Positions 46,651-57,497 of a stretch of 64,000 nucleotides of DNA are shown in pieces (within the stretch, counting starts at the first letter, position 1; every line of letters starts with the position of its first letter). The notes under the pieces are model-generated. The model saw only the letters and a list, made by a program, of their open reading frames with translations, ran no database searches and was not told the DNA's origin. The position numbers and the translations under genes are program-made. The DNA lies in the NCBI GenBank assembly GCA_026724425.1, contig JAIUCV010000023.1, forward strand, positions 6,267,958-6,331,957, read 5' to 3'. This DNA is from Erythrophleum ivorense. Lineage: Eukaryota; Streptophyta; Magnoliopsida; Fabales; Fabaceae.

Positions 46651-46910
46651 AACTATAGCGAGAAATGACCTAGCTATAGCGAATGTACCTATTCGCTATA
46701 ACGAGAAATGGTCTAGTTATAGCAAGAGTGCCTTCTGGCTATAGTGAAAATGCTTCTAGCTATAGCGAAAATGCTTCTAGCTATAGTGAGTGCGAGCATT
46801 CCATACAAAAACCAAGGAGTTGCTCGCCATAGCGCGTGCCATAGTGAAAACAGGGGTCTGAGACTGATACATGCTCGCCGTAGCGAGGGTTATTCTTCGC
46901 TATAGAGAGG
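46651..46910. repeat. Palindromic array (CGCTATAGCG type)
   Basis: About eleven imperfect copies of TCGCTATAGCGAG with variants such as CTCGCCGTAGCGAG, spaced about 20-40 bp apart (near 46651, 46672, 46692, 46715, 46737, 46757, 46779, 46823, 46837, 46874, 46895). Confidence 0.75.
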
Positions 46911-48298
46911 GTAAGTTCGAAAAAGTGTGAAAAAAAAGAAATTGACTTCTTAAAGCATCCAAACTCATCCTTTCTCTTTAAACCGACTTAAGCTTCATCC
47001 AAGCACAGAAAAAAGCTTAAGAGAGAGAGGGAAACTAGGAGAAACTAAGAGAGAAGGAAAGAAAGCTAAGGAAGAAAGGTAAGAACCTTTAAAGCTCTCC
47101 ATGCTTCTTCTTCTTGATTTTATTCTTCTCCTTCTAAGCTCCCTTTCCATGGGTTGATGAGTAAGGAAGCTTTGTTCTAACCTAGAGGGAGCAAGAAACC
47201 CTTAAAAGAGAGTGTGATAAGTTGAGAAATGCAAAGAAGAAAGAAGAAAAGTTGGTAAAACTCTAGAAAGAGAGAGAGAGACCCCTAGTTACTTATACTT
47301 GTTAGGGTTTGCTTTGAAGAAACCCCTAGCTTTGTGAATAATTGTTGAGTTATGGGAGAGTAATTTCATGCTCTTTGTGTGCCTAGGCTCAAGAGAAGCA
47401 CTTCCATCTAGTTGTGAGTGTGAAATCAACAACGGAGAAGACAAATTGAAAGGGAAGGCTTGTGTTAGCCAATAAGGTAGCTCTCTTCCCCTTCTCACAT
47501 GCATGGATATGTGTTTAAATTATTTTAGAATGTGTGTATGTGTATTTTCAAGCTACAGAAAGTATGCTAGCATGCCTTTACATATCATGATCCTTGATAC
47601 CATGTTATGTGTTAAATGAATCCATGATATTTGTATGAGTTTGCTTGAGTGTGGAAAGGTCAAGAACTCTTCCCTTTGGTGAGAATGAGTTAAGAACCCT
47701 TGAGCTTGGTTGAGATAAAGCAAAGAGTCTCCCAAAAGCAAAGTGGGCTCCCTAGAGTATGGTTGAGTCCAAAGTGCGCAAGAAATGGGTGTGGCAAGTT
47801 CAAAATCTATGAGAAGAAGTGTGAGGCCAATCTAAACACTTGGTGAGCTCTTGAATGACTTGTATGAGTTACTCACATGCCAAGGTTAGTTTTAAAATGT
47901 CTATGGTTTTTATTTTCTCCATGCATACATTTGTAAAGCTTGCTTGCACATATTATGTATGATTGAATGGGAGATGAGCTATTGGAATTCTTTGAATCTC
48001 ACTCCCTCCTCCCTACTATCCTAACATGCTAGGTGGATCAAGTGAGCAAAGACATGAGAGCCACTAAGCTTGAAGCTAAGGAAATTGGCAAAGGATTTGT
48101 GGAATAGTCATTTTGTCACCCCTTTGTTGTCAAGAGATGTAATATAATGATGTACATGGTGTATACACTTATGAATACTTGTAAATGGATGTACATATTG
48201 TATATGTATGAGAATTATAACTATATTGAATGATGTAGCAAGTTTTTGGTATGAATAGCAAGATCTTGGCATTATATACATGGTGTATGTTTTGGTGT

Positions 48299-49910
48299 TG
48301 TTGGAGTTGTGCCTTAGGTCAATCATTGTATTGCGAACATTATTTTTATTACAAAATAAGAGTTTTCTTTTTATTGCATTATTATATTATTTGCATGTTT
48401 ATATATAATAATATCTATGGATAAATCATTTTTTGAATTATCCAAAATGTCCCTAATCAATCATCCTTATAGGAACAACGATGAATTAAGATTAGTATGA
48501 TTTTGATTGATTAAGTGTTAATCATGTATGATGATATGAATCAAAATCATAGGCGTGTGTTAGAGAACAGGATGCTGGATAGACCCATTATGAGATAAGC
48601 TACATGGATTAGATCATAAGTTTATCTCATATATAACCGTGTCATTGATCCCTTGGACCTGAGATCACCATAGATTCCTACATAAAAGACATTGTACTTT
48701 GGTATAGTCTAATGTCACCTTTGATCAGGTGATTATAAAGACTATGATTAGGTATAATGGAATCCATGCAGAGGAAGATGAGTGGTTAAGATGGAATTTG
48801 TCCCTCTAATTAATAGAGAGATATCTCTGGGCCCCTCGATGAGTGTGACTGAGAAATGCATGGCTATGCTCAGATGGAAAGGGTTCCATCTTATATCAGT
48901 CTACTCGAAGATCGAGAAAGTCATGATCGAGCAAGTTGAGGATGACATTTTCATACTTCATACTCGATCTAGATATCGTGTGACAAAAGGGATATGATAG
49001 GGCTATAAGATAGGTTGCATCAGATCACTGATTCCGTATGATTTGGGTAATCACAATGTCTTGCTAGAGGCCGCTTGTGATTTGTGGGTCAAACAGTGCA
49101 GTTGGCCCACTGCCAACATCATATGGGCCTGTAGGGTCACACACAAGAACGGACTAACTCAAGCTAAAATGTCCACATTCATTGAATTATAAATGTGTCT
49201 AGATTTAATGAATATCTAAGATGGAGGAATTATTTATATATATATAAAATTAAATTTGAAATATATTATATATATATGTATATTATATTTGATATTATAT
49301 ATATATGTATATATATATATATAAATTAATTTAAATTTAATTCTATCAGATAGATTTAAATTTAAACTAATTAGATAATTTAAATTTGATTCTATCAGAT
49401 AGATTTAAATTTAAACTAATCAGATAATTTAAATTAAGCTTTAGATATTGTTAGTTTAAATTTATACTATAAGATAGATTTGAATTTAAACTAATAGATA
49501 TATTTAATTAATTTTGATTAATTAAATATATCTAAAACTCTAGTCTATAAATAGGAGTTTCCTTATCAGAAAAGTAGAGCTAGAGCTACCTCCAAAATCC
49601 TTAGAGAGAGGGGACACCATACAGACATCGTATGGAATTGTACGGAGGTCGTAGGGATTGTACAGAATTGTACAGACAGGCTGTTAGCACACCGTTTGAG
49701 TTGCTGAACCCCATTCGTGTGGATACCAGTAGAGGGAGCTGATTTGCGGTCAGTTCCTGTGATCCAAACGAAAGTAAAAAATAAACTTAATCGACAGAAA
49801 AAGGTAATTCTCTGAACCTATTTGGTTTAAGCGATTTTGACAGATCCTTGGTGGAAATTGGGATCAAAATTTTAAACGTTTCTGCTGTGTGCCTCCCATA
49901 ATTCCCAATA
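48299..49910 (+). mobile_element. Copia-type LTR (1.6 kb) inside the nested LTR
   Basis: It starts TGTTGGAGTTGTGCC and ends near CATAATTCCCAATA (CAACA expected). It includes an AT-rich centre with three related TTTAAATTTAA/TCTATCAGATAGA repeats (49320-49520), a CTATAAATAGGAG TATA box near 49543, and ACCATACAGACATCG/TACAGAATTGTACAG repeats near 49615-49680. It is bounded on both sides by the family T-related LTR. No clear target duplication was seen, so the ends are approximate. Confidence 0.65.
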
Positions 49911-51044
49911 GTGGGAGAGTGAGTTTTGCAAATCTGGGTTGTTAGACATTTGAGCCATGTTTAATAGCCTATATTGATACTTTCCCACGTGCTCATAGAG
50001 CCTTAGGGGTAGGAGAAGCAAATTTAAACCCTTGGAGCCTTCTTTTAACACAAGAATTTGTCACTTTGCCTCATTATGTCAAAGTCTAACCAAATGACCT
50101 CTTCTTCACTTGAAATTTAGCATGTGATTAGATCTTACCTAGAGCTTTCTGGGAAGCCAAAGATCAGGTCATTTGGAGGTCTGTGAAATTTTCTATGATT
50201 TTTCAAAGTTGGTATCAAAATTTTAGATTTGCATCGGTACTGTTCATTTAGTCAGTTGTGTAATTGTGTCATCTGAAGGGCAAACGTGGTCCAATGTCTG
50301 TGAAATTTTATAGGAAGAAACTAGACATTCACAGTAACTTGTAGCAACTAGAATAACCTCATTTAGAGGTCTAGAGAGGAAGATATGAATTTTCTAAGTT
50401 TCTGCCCAGTATCAGTCATCATGCCTGACCAGAAGTACTGTTCCATATATTTCTGAGAGTTGGGCTTGATAAACTAATCTGGAGATATTTTTTTCTCTAG
50501 TTTACATCCACAAATTTCCATAGTAATATCATTTACACATTATATTTTTTTGGAATTAATTGGATATTTTTGAAGTTCATATCAGTCAACTGTGATAGTA
50601 TCAGGACCCAGTCCGAGCTCCAGACCAATTCGTATGTCAAACGTCCTATGTGTGGGATGTTATCACCTGTACATATTTTTACCATGAAGTAGACATACCA
50701 AGATTTCCAAAATGACCAAGATTGTATGTTTTCAATTTTTCTAGATTTAGTTCTGATTTTTTGAAGTTTGCCCAAAAATGGGACCAAGTCTGGCTGAAAA
50801 TGAATATGCATGTCCCATGCCTCTTTTCAGTTTCCATGAGTTGTAAACAAGGTTTGATGATACAAATGAGTTGTACTAATGAAATTAAATATGATGAGGC
50901 ATAGGATGAGATCACACAGCCCACGTGACACTGAATGAATTACTAGACAACACAAAAATATTCATTATCTTCCCTTGCTCTTTTATGAAAAACCTGAGTA
51001 AGTCATTGAAAGGCATGAGATGAGCTAGAATTTATTGTGTTATA

Positions 51045-51878
51045 CAAAGAATGTACCCCTTTTAGTCACTCGGTTGATGATATGTAATTTTTCAACTTTT
51101 AAACAAAATTGAATAAATATTAGTTAGAGATAGAAAGATGTGCATGGATAGACACATAAACTAATTGATAATGATAATTTATAAAGAAATAGATTCACTA
51201 ACATAAACCAAACACATATCCAAAACATTGAAATTACAATATTTAGTTTGTCTAGGATTGCTTCTTGCCTTTCTAAAATCGCTTTTATGAAGTCAAAGGT
51301 TAAAAGTCTTCATTTTGTAAGTTATTTGTTATGATCTTTTTCATATCCTTATATTCAATAAATTGCTTAACCTAAACATGTATACTTGTAAAGATCTATT
51401 GAAGATTTCTTTCAATTGGTTATACTAATACTAAATTCACTTAAATAAGAGAGGAGATTCAACATTTGAAAAAGAAAATAAATATAATGAAATTTTTTTT
51501 CCTTGTATCATAAAAGAAAAGAAGGACTTATTCTGAAAATAAACAAAATAAGTAATTTCTTATGCAACCTTAGCAATAGAAATAAAAAATAAAAAAGAAA
51601 GCAAAACCAAGCAAAGGAAAGAGGAGAACTTTCTGAAATCAAGACTTATTTCATGTAATCAAGTTAATATTAATTTAGCCTCCTCAAAGTATGAATAATA
51701 CCTAATAAATGTTTTACATCTTTTTAAACAACCTAAAATTTAGTTCACTTTAATTATCAAAATTCTTCTCCTTCCTTAAAATCCAACGATTCATGGAATG
51801 AGGAACTATTTAGTGCACTTTTAAGTGTTATATTTTTCATGAATTTGCAATAGTATTATTGTGATTTATTGAAGTTAT
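51045..51878. other. CACTA 1 interior, AT-rich
   Basis: About 830 bp between the nested LTR and the acidic ORF. No domain is recognised. It is possibly intron or non-coding sequence of the CACTA element. Confidence 0.4.
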
Positions 51879-52112
51879 TTGTTATTTTATTTCATTTATC
51901 TATGTTGGCAAAAGCTAAAGTGGAGGTTCATCTTTATAAGAAGGCTGACTATAGGCATTAAGAGAGGTGGTACTTCTCAACCTCAACCCACGTATGATGA
52001 TGATGGTGATGATAATGATGAAGATGGCGATGAAGATGATGATATTAGGGAAGATAATGATGAAGATGGCGATGAAGATGATGATATTAGGGAAGATAAT
52101 GATGAAGAGTGA
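51879..52112 (+). CDS. Acidic-tail ORF in CACTA 1 (terminal exon candidate)
   Basis: The frame ends in a run of Asp/Glu made of two exact 14-residue repeats (DEDGDEDDDIREDN), encoded by two identical 42-bp units at 52017-52058 and 52059-52100, then a partial third unit and TGA. The upstream part is basic and hydrophobic and is probably not a true start, so this is more likely the last exon of a CACTA-borne gene. I see no transposase motif. Exact nucleotide identity of the two units points to recent unequal duplication or slippage. Confidence 0.35.
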   Translation: MLFYFIYLCWQKLKWRFIFIRRLTIGIKRGGTSQPQPTYDDDGDDNDEDGDEDDDIREDNDEDGDEDDDIREDNDEE

Positions 52113-52379
52113 TTTTGGAACTATCATTTAAGTGACATTATTATGGACTTATAAAATGTAGCTACATAATAACATGTACATATTTACCTCAACATTAATG
52201 TAGTGTAGGATATTTTTAACACATATTTATCATATTATGGTTCCATTATTATTATAATTTTAACATATGGTTTTGTAGCTTTAATGTATTTTTTATATTT
52301 GTTATTGGTTGGCTACATTCAGGAATTAGGTTGCTTGACTATTTAAACCATTTCTATTCATGTAAAGGAGGGTTGATGT

Positions 52380-52733
52380 AGAAAAGCTAGGGCTATGGGA
52401 ATAATTTTCAGTTTTCTCACGAAATTTTTTTGCAAGAAAGTTGCCAAAATTTAATTTCTCACAGAATTTTTCCATGAGAAAATTTTTCTGTGAGAAATTC
52501 CATGACAAATTTACGAAATCCTACTTAACTTTTTTCATAGAATTATTCTCACGAGAAATGTTCATGAGAAAATTTTCTCATGAAAAAATTTCGTGAGAAT
52601 AATGATTTCATACGGCTGATTTTTTCACAACCTAATTTTCGTGAGAAATATAGAGAGAATTTATTTTCTCACAAATTTTTCTTCCTTTTCTCATGAAATG
52701 ATACCGTGAGAAAAGTCTAGTTTTCTTGTAGTG
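52380..52733. repeat. CACTA 1 right subterminal repeats
   Basis: Dense TTTCTCAC/GTGAGAAA motifs, several paired as short hairpins such as TTCTCACAGAATTTTTCC, leading to the TTTTCTTGTAGTG terminus. Confidence 0.75.
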
Positions 52734-52736
52734 AAA

Positions 52737-53560
52737 GCACCCACAATTGATATGTCTAGATGAGGACCCTCCAATTATCTGCACCTTCTTTTTGTAGTTT
52801 AAGACAAGAAATTATTGGAGTGTTTTTTCCTTTAGTATGCTGCATTTTGGCTTTCTTACATATATCTTTTACATGCTTTTCCTATGACAAATGAATGGAC
52901 CTATCTTGTGATCTTTTTAGAGAGAACTCACTGTTGAGGCTAGAAATCAACTCTAAAATCTTTTTACTTGAAGTATCTATTATAAGAATGTCATCAAAAT
53001 ATACAAGTATATAAGTAGTGTCCTCTTTTGGAGTTCTAATACACAAGGATTGATCACATTTACTTGAAGCAAAACCAAATTTTGTCAAGGCTAAAGCAAG
53101 TCTTTTAAACCAAGCTCTTAGAGCTTATTTGAGATAATAGAGTGCCTTATTTAGTTTACATGCAAGTTGCTTGTTAGAGTGTTTAAACCCTTGAAGTTAC
53201 TGCATATATGCTTTTTCATAGAGAATGCCATTAAGGAAGGCATTATTGATATCCACTGTTGAGAGATAGCCAAAGAGAGAATTTTTCAAATGGTCAGAGG
53301 CTTGATAACTAGGCTAAAAGTTTCATTGAAAGAAAACCCTTCTCTTTGATGAAATTCTTTTGCAACTAGCTTGGCTTTATATCTTAACAACTTTCCATTT
53401 AGATTTTGCTTCACTTTGTGCACCTACTTACACCTTATAGCTTGTTTGTTTAAAGGTAGTTCTATAAATGTCCAAGTCTAGCTTTTAACCAACATGACAT
53501 ACTCATCATTCATGGCTTGTTTTCAATAAGGGGAAGATAAGGCTTCATCAATAATGGTTG
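52737..53560 (-). pseudogene. C2 reverse transcriptase
   Basis: The minus-strand frame 53088-52882 contains TTYILVYFDDILI. The catalytic YVDD box is changed to YFDD (52990-53001). Toward higher coordinates come KLNKALYYLK, DINNAFLNG near 53230-53260, and CKWVHKVKQN-like and RYKAKLVAKEF-like segments near 53370-53460. This is the copia reverse transcriptase with frame changes and stops. It continues across the CACTA insertion into the RNase H block at 45420. Confidence 0.8.
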
Positions 53561-55280
53561 GTTTTATTTTAGCCAAGTATGCTTTTAACTTAAAAATGCA
53601 ATTCCTCAATCTAGTAATCATCTCATGAGTAGAGGATGGCAGTTGGGGTATATGAGAGGTCATAGGTGAATCAACCATCAACTCAATGTAAAGGTCAGTT
53701 ACTAGTTGTGACTAACTTGCATGTGAACCAATGAGATTGGAACAAGTAGTTAGGCTAGTAGCATAGCTACCATCATCAAGTGACGACTAACTTACACAAT
53801 TGTTAGTGATAGGAACACTATGCTAAACATTCATAAAATCCAAATGAAGTCTAACAAATGTAATAAATGATGGGGCTAATGGAGATAAAGTATGTGTTTA
53901 GTCAATAGATTGATAAGGAAAACAAAGTTCATTAAACATTACATCTTTAGTAACAAAAATTTTGCCATTAAGAGCCTAACATTTATAAGACAAACTATAT
54001 CCCATAAATATGCACTCAACTATTTTGTAGGGAATTTTGTGCTTGTTGTAAGGTTGAGTCAATGGGTAACATGTAATAGATATTATGGCTTTTTATTGAA
54101 TAGTTTTTCAAAAGGTGGAAGACCTCTTAAAGTAGTGAATGGTAATATATTTATTAGTTAGATAGTAGTTTCACAAGTTTCTAGCCAAAATGAAAGGAGT
54201 AAAGAGGAATTTACTAGCAACGTAAGACCAACTTCAATGATATGTTTATGTTTACGCTCACCTAGGATATTTTATTCATGAACATATGGGTAACTCTTTC
54301 TATGTAAGATGCCATTAGAGGTAAGGCATTGAGAAAGTTTTTCTAAATTCTCCTCCTTAATCTAATTGGAATGCCTTAACCTTTACATCAAATTGTAGTT
54401 CAACCTTGAATTTAAATTCAAGAAAGGGGGTATAAGCCTTAGCTTTTATGTCTAATAGATAGAGCCATGTGAATCTTGTAAAGGTATAAATGAATATAAT
54501 ATGCATAACCATCAGTGGACTTCTCTAATGAAGGGCCCTAAATATCCTAGTATATGAGTTGTAATGGTTCTATATATTGAGTATTGGAATAAGGAAAAAA
54601 ACTTTTAACTTTTCTGGGATTCGCCAAAATAACAAGATTTACAAAAATCAAAACTAGTTTTGTGATTATTAGACATATTACATGCTATCATGATACTAGT
54701 TACAATTATGGATAAGGGATAACTTAATCTATTATGCCTTAGACTAAACAAGGTAAGAGATTTGTTTACATTAAAAGAATTGAACTTTGCAAGATTATAA
54801 ACAAAAACAAAAACAAAAATAGAACTTGAACGAGAAATAGAAACAAAATTTGAATAAGAGACAAAGGCTATTGAACTTTCTAGTATAACGTGTTTTGTTC
54901 ATCAAATTCACATTGTTATATGTGATATAGTTGGTTGCTCTCAAATCCACAAGGGGTTCACAATTGCCTTAAATGATACTAACAATATGGATGCTTGATC
55001 TTTACTCTATGCCTTTGAGTTGTTATTATGATGACCTAATCATTGATGGACAAGCCTTGAAAGCTTTGATCAAATGAATACTAGCAAGTGCTTATTAAAT
55101 GCCCACCCTTTAGCCACTAGATCTCAAACCTCTTATAACACCATATTCATCTAGCCTTTTCCCCATATCATTTCTAGTTTCTTCCCTTAGGATAGTAACT
55201 TCTAAAAGAAATTCAATTAAAATAATGGAATATTTTAAATTGCATAGTACTTAAATCTTTTTGTTTTGCATTCCGTGGAC
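53561..55280 (-). pseudogene. C2 integrase and pre-integrase remnants
   Basis: A highly decayed minus-strand stretch. Near 54600-54700 the frame gives CKSCYFG with an upstream NHKTSFDFCKSC-like context, matching the zinc-binding end of the GAG-pre-integrase domain. Other parts are recognisable only by position between this motif and reverse transcriptase. No intact ORF remains. Confidence 0.55.
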
Positions 55281-55289
55281 CATATTAAC

Positions 55290-55800
55290 TCTCTCATATC
55301 ATTCCTTAATTAAAATATATTCATACAACTCAAAATGTCACAAAAATCCTGAGTTTGGAGCATACATACACAAAATCACAAAATCAGCCTCAGGTTTTAC
55401 TGTCAGATTTCTAGTGCCAATTTTGGAAATTCATAAATAATTCTAAAAAAATTGAAATCAAGCAAACTATACCAATTTGAAAAAGCTACATATGTTAAAT
55501 TTATGCTAAAAATAAGTCTAGACTAAAAAAAGAAACATTTAGCTATTGGAAATCGATAGAACAGTACTAAAGGTACTGCTACATTACTGGTATTGACTCC
55601 AAACTTTAAAAATTCATATCTCTCTTATCAGAGCTCCAAATGAGGGATCTTAGTGGCCATAGAAAGCTTATTATATCTAGTTTATGCTTATAAAATCTCA
55701 TAAGCATTGGATACCATTTGGCCCTCAAATGATATAAGAAAAGAAATTGACTATATGAATAGTAACTATATTAGTTTAGCAGCTTTTTGGCAACTTTGAT
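55290..55800 (-). mobile_element. Family T LTR fragment
   Basis: Similar to 16600-17240 and 3990-4340 in the same orientation (CAGCCTCAGGTTT, AAGCAAACTATAC, AGAGCTCCAAATGAGG, CATTTGGCCCTCAAATGA). It is truncated on both sides. Confidence 0.7.
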
Positions 55801-56760
55801 AAGGAGAATAGTCTTCCTCCTTGATTATGCTAAAAACCTAGGTCTCACACCATGTAGAATGGGATGCTTAGTGACTCAAGCCTATACAAGTGGTATAAGA
55901 TACTTGAAACATAGCCTATGGAAAAGATTTCTTATACAAAGTCGTGCATTTAAGTAAGATTATCTATGTCTCCTTGTGATGATATGATGATGGTTTTTGC
56001 CTAATAAAGCTTATAATGGATTAATATCCTACACGTAGTTTTATGATAATATAGTACTCAATACATATATTGTACAATAGTTTTATCAGACATGATATGA
56101 CATGCATTTATGATATAATAGGCATGCCTATGAAGGGAGGCTAACGTCATAACATCTACACAAATATGTGTATACATAGATGAGTTATGATGAGATATGT
56201 TCATTATGCTTATAAATGATGACTTAAGGAAGAACATTTTTGTAATACATATTTGCTCGTATTGTCTTCATAATGCTACCTTTCATGTGTATGGACAAGG
56301 GAATGCTAAAAACATTTTCTGCATATGTAATAGCTGGACCATTAATACCACAACCCCCAATGTTCTTATTAAGAATATAAATTCTCATTATACTTGGTGA
56401 TATGTTCAAACAAAGATTCAATTTCTATGGAACTAAAGCGAATAATAAATTAGAGTGCTTAAAGTAGACCAGACCTTGAGTATCTAGATGTAGCAAAATG
56501 CAAATGAAGGAACCCTATCTAACTTGTTAGATAATCATATTAAGAATTACGAGACACCAATGTATATTAAGTTACCTACCCTAAGAATTAATTATATGTT
56601 TTTAATTAATATCTAAATATTATGATAACCTAATTTGTAATTATTAATATTAGATGCATTAAAGTAACATACACACAATTAATTGAATATCTATAGAGAC
56701 TATCTTAGAATTTGAAATAGTCAATAATAAAGAAATAAATTCTTAAGAATAACAATTTTG
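55801..56760. other. Unassigned part of C2
   Basis: No domain is recognised. It should contain C2 gag if the element was complete, but nothing like a zinc knuckle is visible. The small frames near 56200-56420 on both strands look like chance. Confidence 0.35.
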
Positions 56761-56913
56761 TTACTAAGTTACAAGATATATAGCACCCTAGAAGCCAAGA
56801 GGTACAAGAAGATGAGTGAGTGAGATAAAGAGATGAGAATGAAATTTATTACTGAAGTAGTGTTGCTGTATAAGGATTATATAATTGTGGCTTAATTTGG
56901 CATAACTACTCAT
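56761..56913 (-). mobile_element. C2 5' LTR, inner part
   Basis: A U5-like stretch (minus strand TTCTCATCTCTTTATCTC and CTTGGCTTCTAGGGTGC) up to the CACTA 2 insertion. The outer part of the same LTR resumes at 61952 and ends at 61999. Confidence 0.55.
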
Positions 56914-57497
56914 ATTACAAGAAAGCAAGATTTTTTCTCAATAAGTTTTGCAATGAGAAATTCTCACAAAATTTCCTACAGGTTTTATATAATTTACAAT
57001 TTTTCATAATTTTTATGATAAATTCTCACATCTTTTTTTGTGCAAATTTCTTAAAAGAATTCTAAGAGAAATACCATGACAAACATGCTGCAATACAATG
57101 GGAATGAGGCACCAACAATCCTCGCAAAAAATTTTTGTGAGAAAAAATTTAAGAAATATTTTTTTTACTCTTGCGATGCCATGAGAACGATAGAGAAAAA
57201 AAATGTAATTTTTTAATTCTCACAGTAGTTTATTGTGAGAATTGATAAAAAAAATTTAAAAAAATTGTGTAATTTTTTGAATTCTCACAATATTTTATCA
57301 TGAAATAAAATATTTAAAATTTTTTTATTCTCATAGTAATTTACAATGAAAATTTTAAAATTTTTTGCAAAATTTAAGAGGAAAAATGTGTTTTAATTCA
57401 CATGGTAATCTTTTGAATTCTTATGGTATTTTACTATAAAAAAATTTAAATTTTTTTTATTCTCATACTAATTTATTGTGAAATTTTCATACTTCAG

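Larger units (their letters stand above)
46590..51044 (+). mobile_element. Family T-related solo LTR inside CACTA 1
   Basis: It starts TGTAACAACAAC and ends TTGTGTTATA. The perfect 5-bp target duplication is CAAAG (46585-46589 and 51045-51049). Its 3' part (49950-51044) matches copies 1 and 4 of family T in plus orientation. It has a palindromic array near its 5' end and a weak version of the AAAGTC/AAGTCC minisatellite near 47640-47800. A copia-type LTR is inserted at 48299. No coding domains, hence a solo LTR. Confidence 0.8.
45421..52733 (+). mobile_element. CACTA element 1 (7.3 kb with inserts)
   Basis: The left terminus CACTACAAGAAATC and right terminus TTTTCTTGTAGTG form the En/Spm (CACTA) terminal inverted repeat. 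The 3-bp target duplication is AAA (45418-45420 and 52734-52736). Subterminal regions (45421-45960 and 52380-52733) are packed with TTCTCAC(G)/(C)GTGAGAA motifs in both orientations. Removing it with one AAA copy puts the C2 pol frame in register. About 2.85 kb is its own sequence; the rest is a nested LTR. No transposase domain was found, so it is probably non-autonomous. Confidence 0.88.

Noticed and set aside
51915..52127. 70-codon minus-strand ORF rich in isoleucine
   Set aside because: It is the antisense reading of the acidic 42-bp repeats (GAT/GAA to ATC/TTC) and has no independent support.
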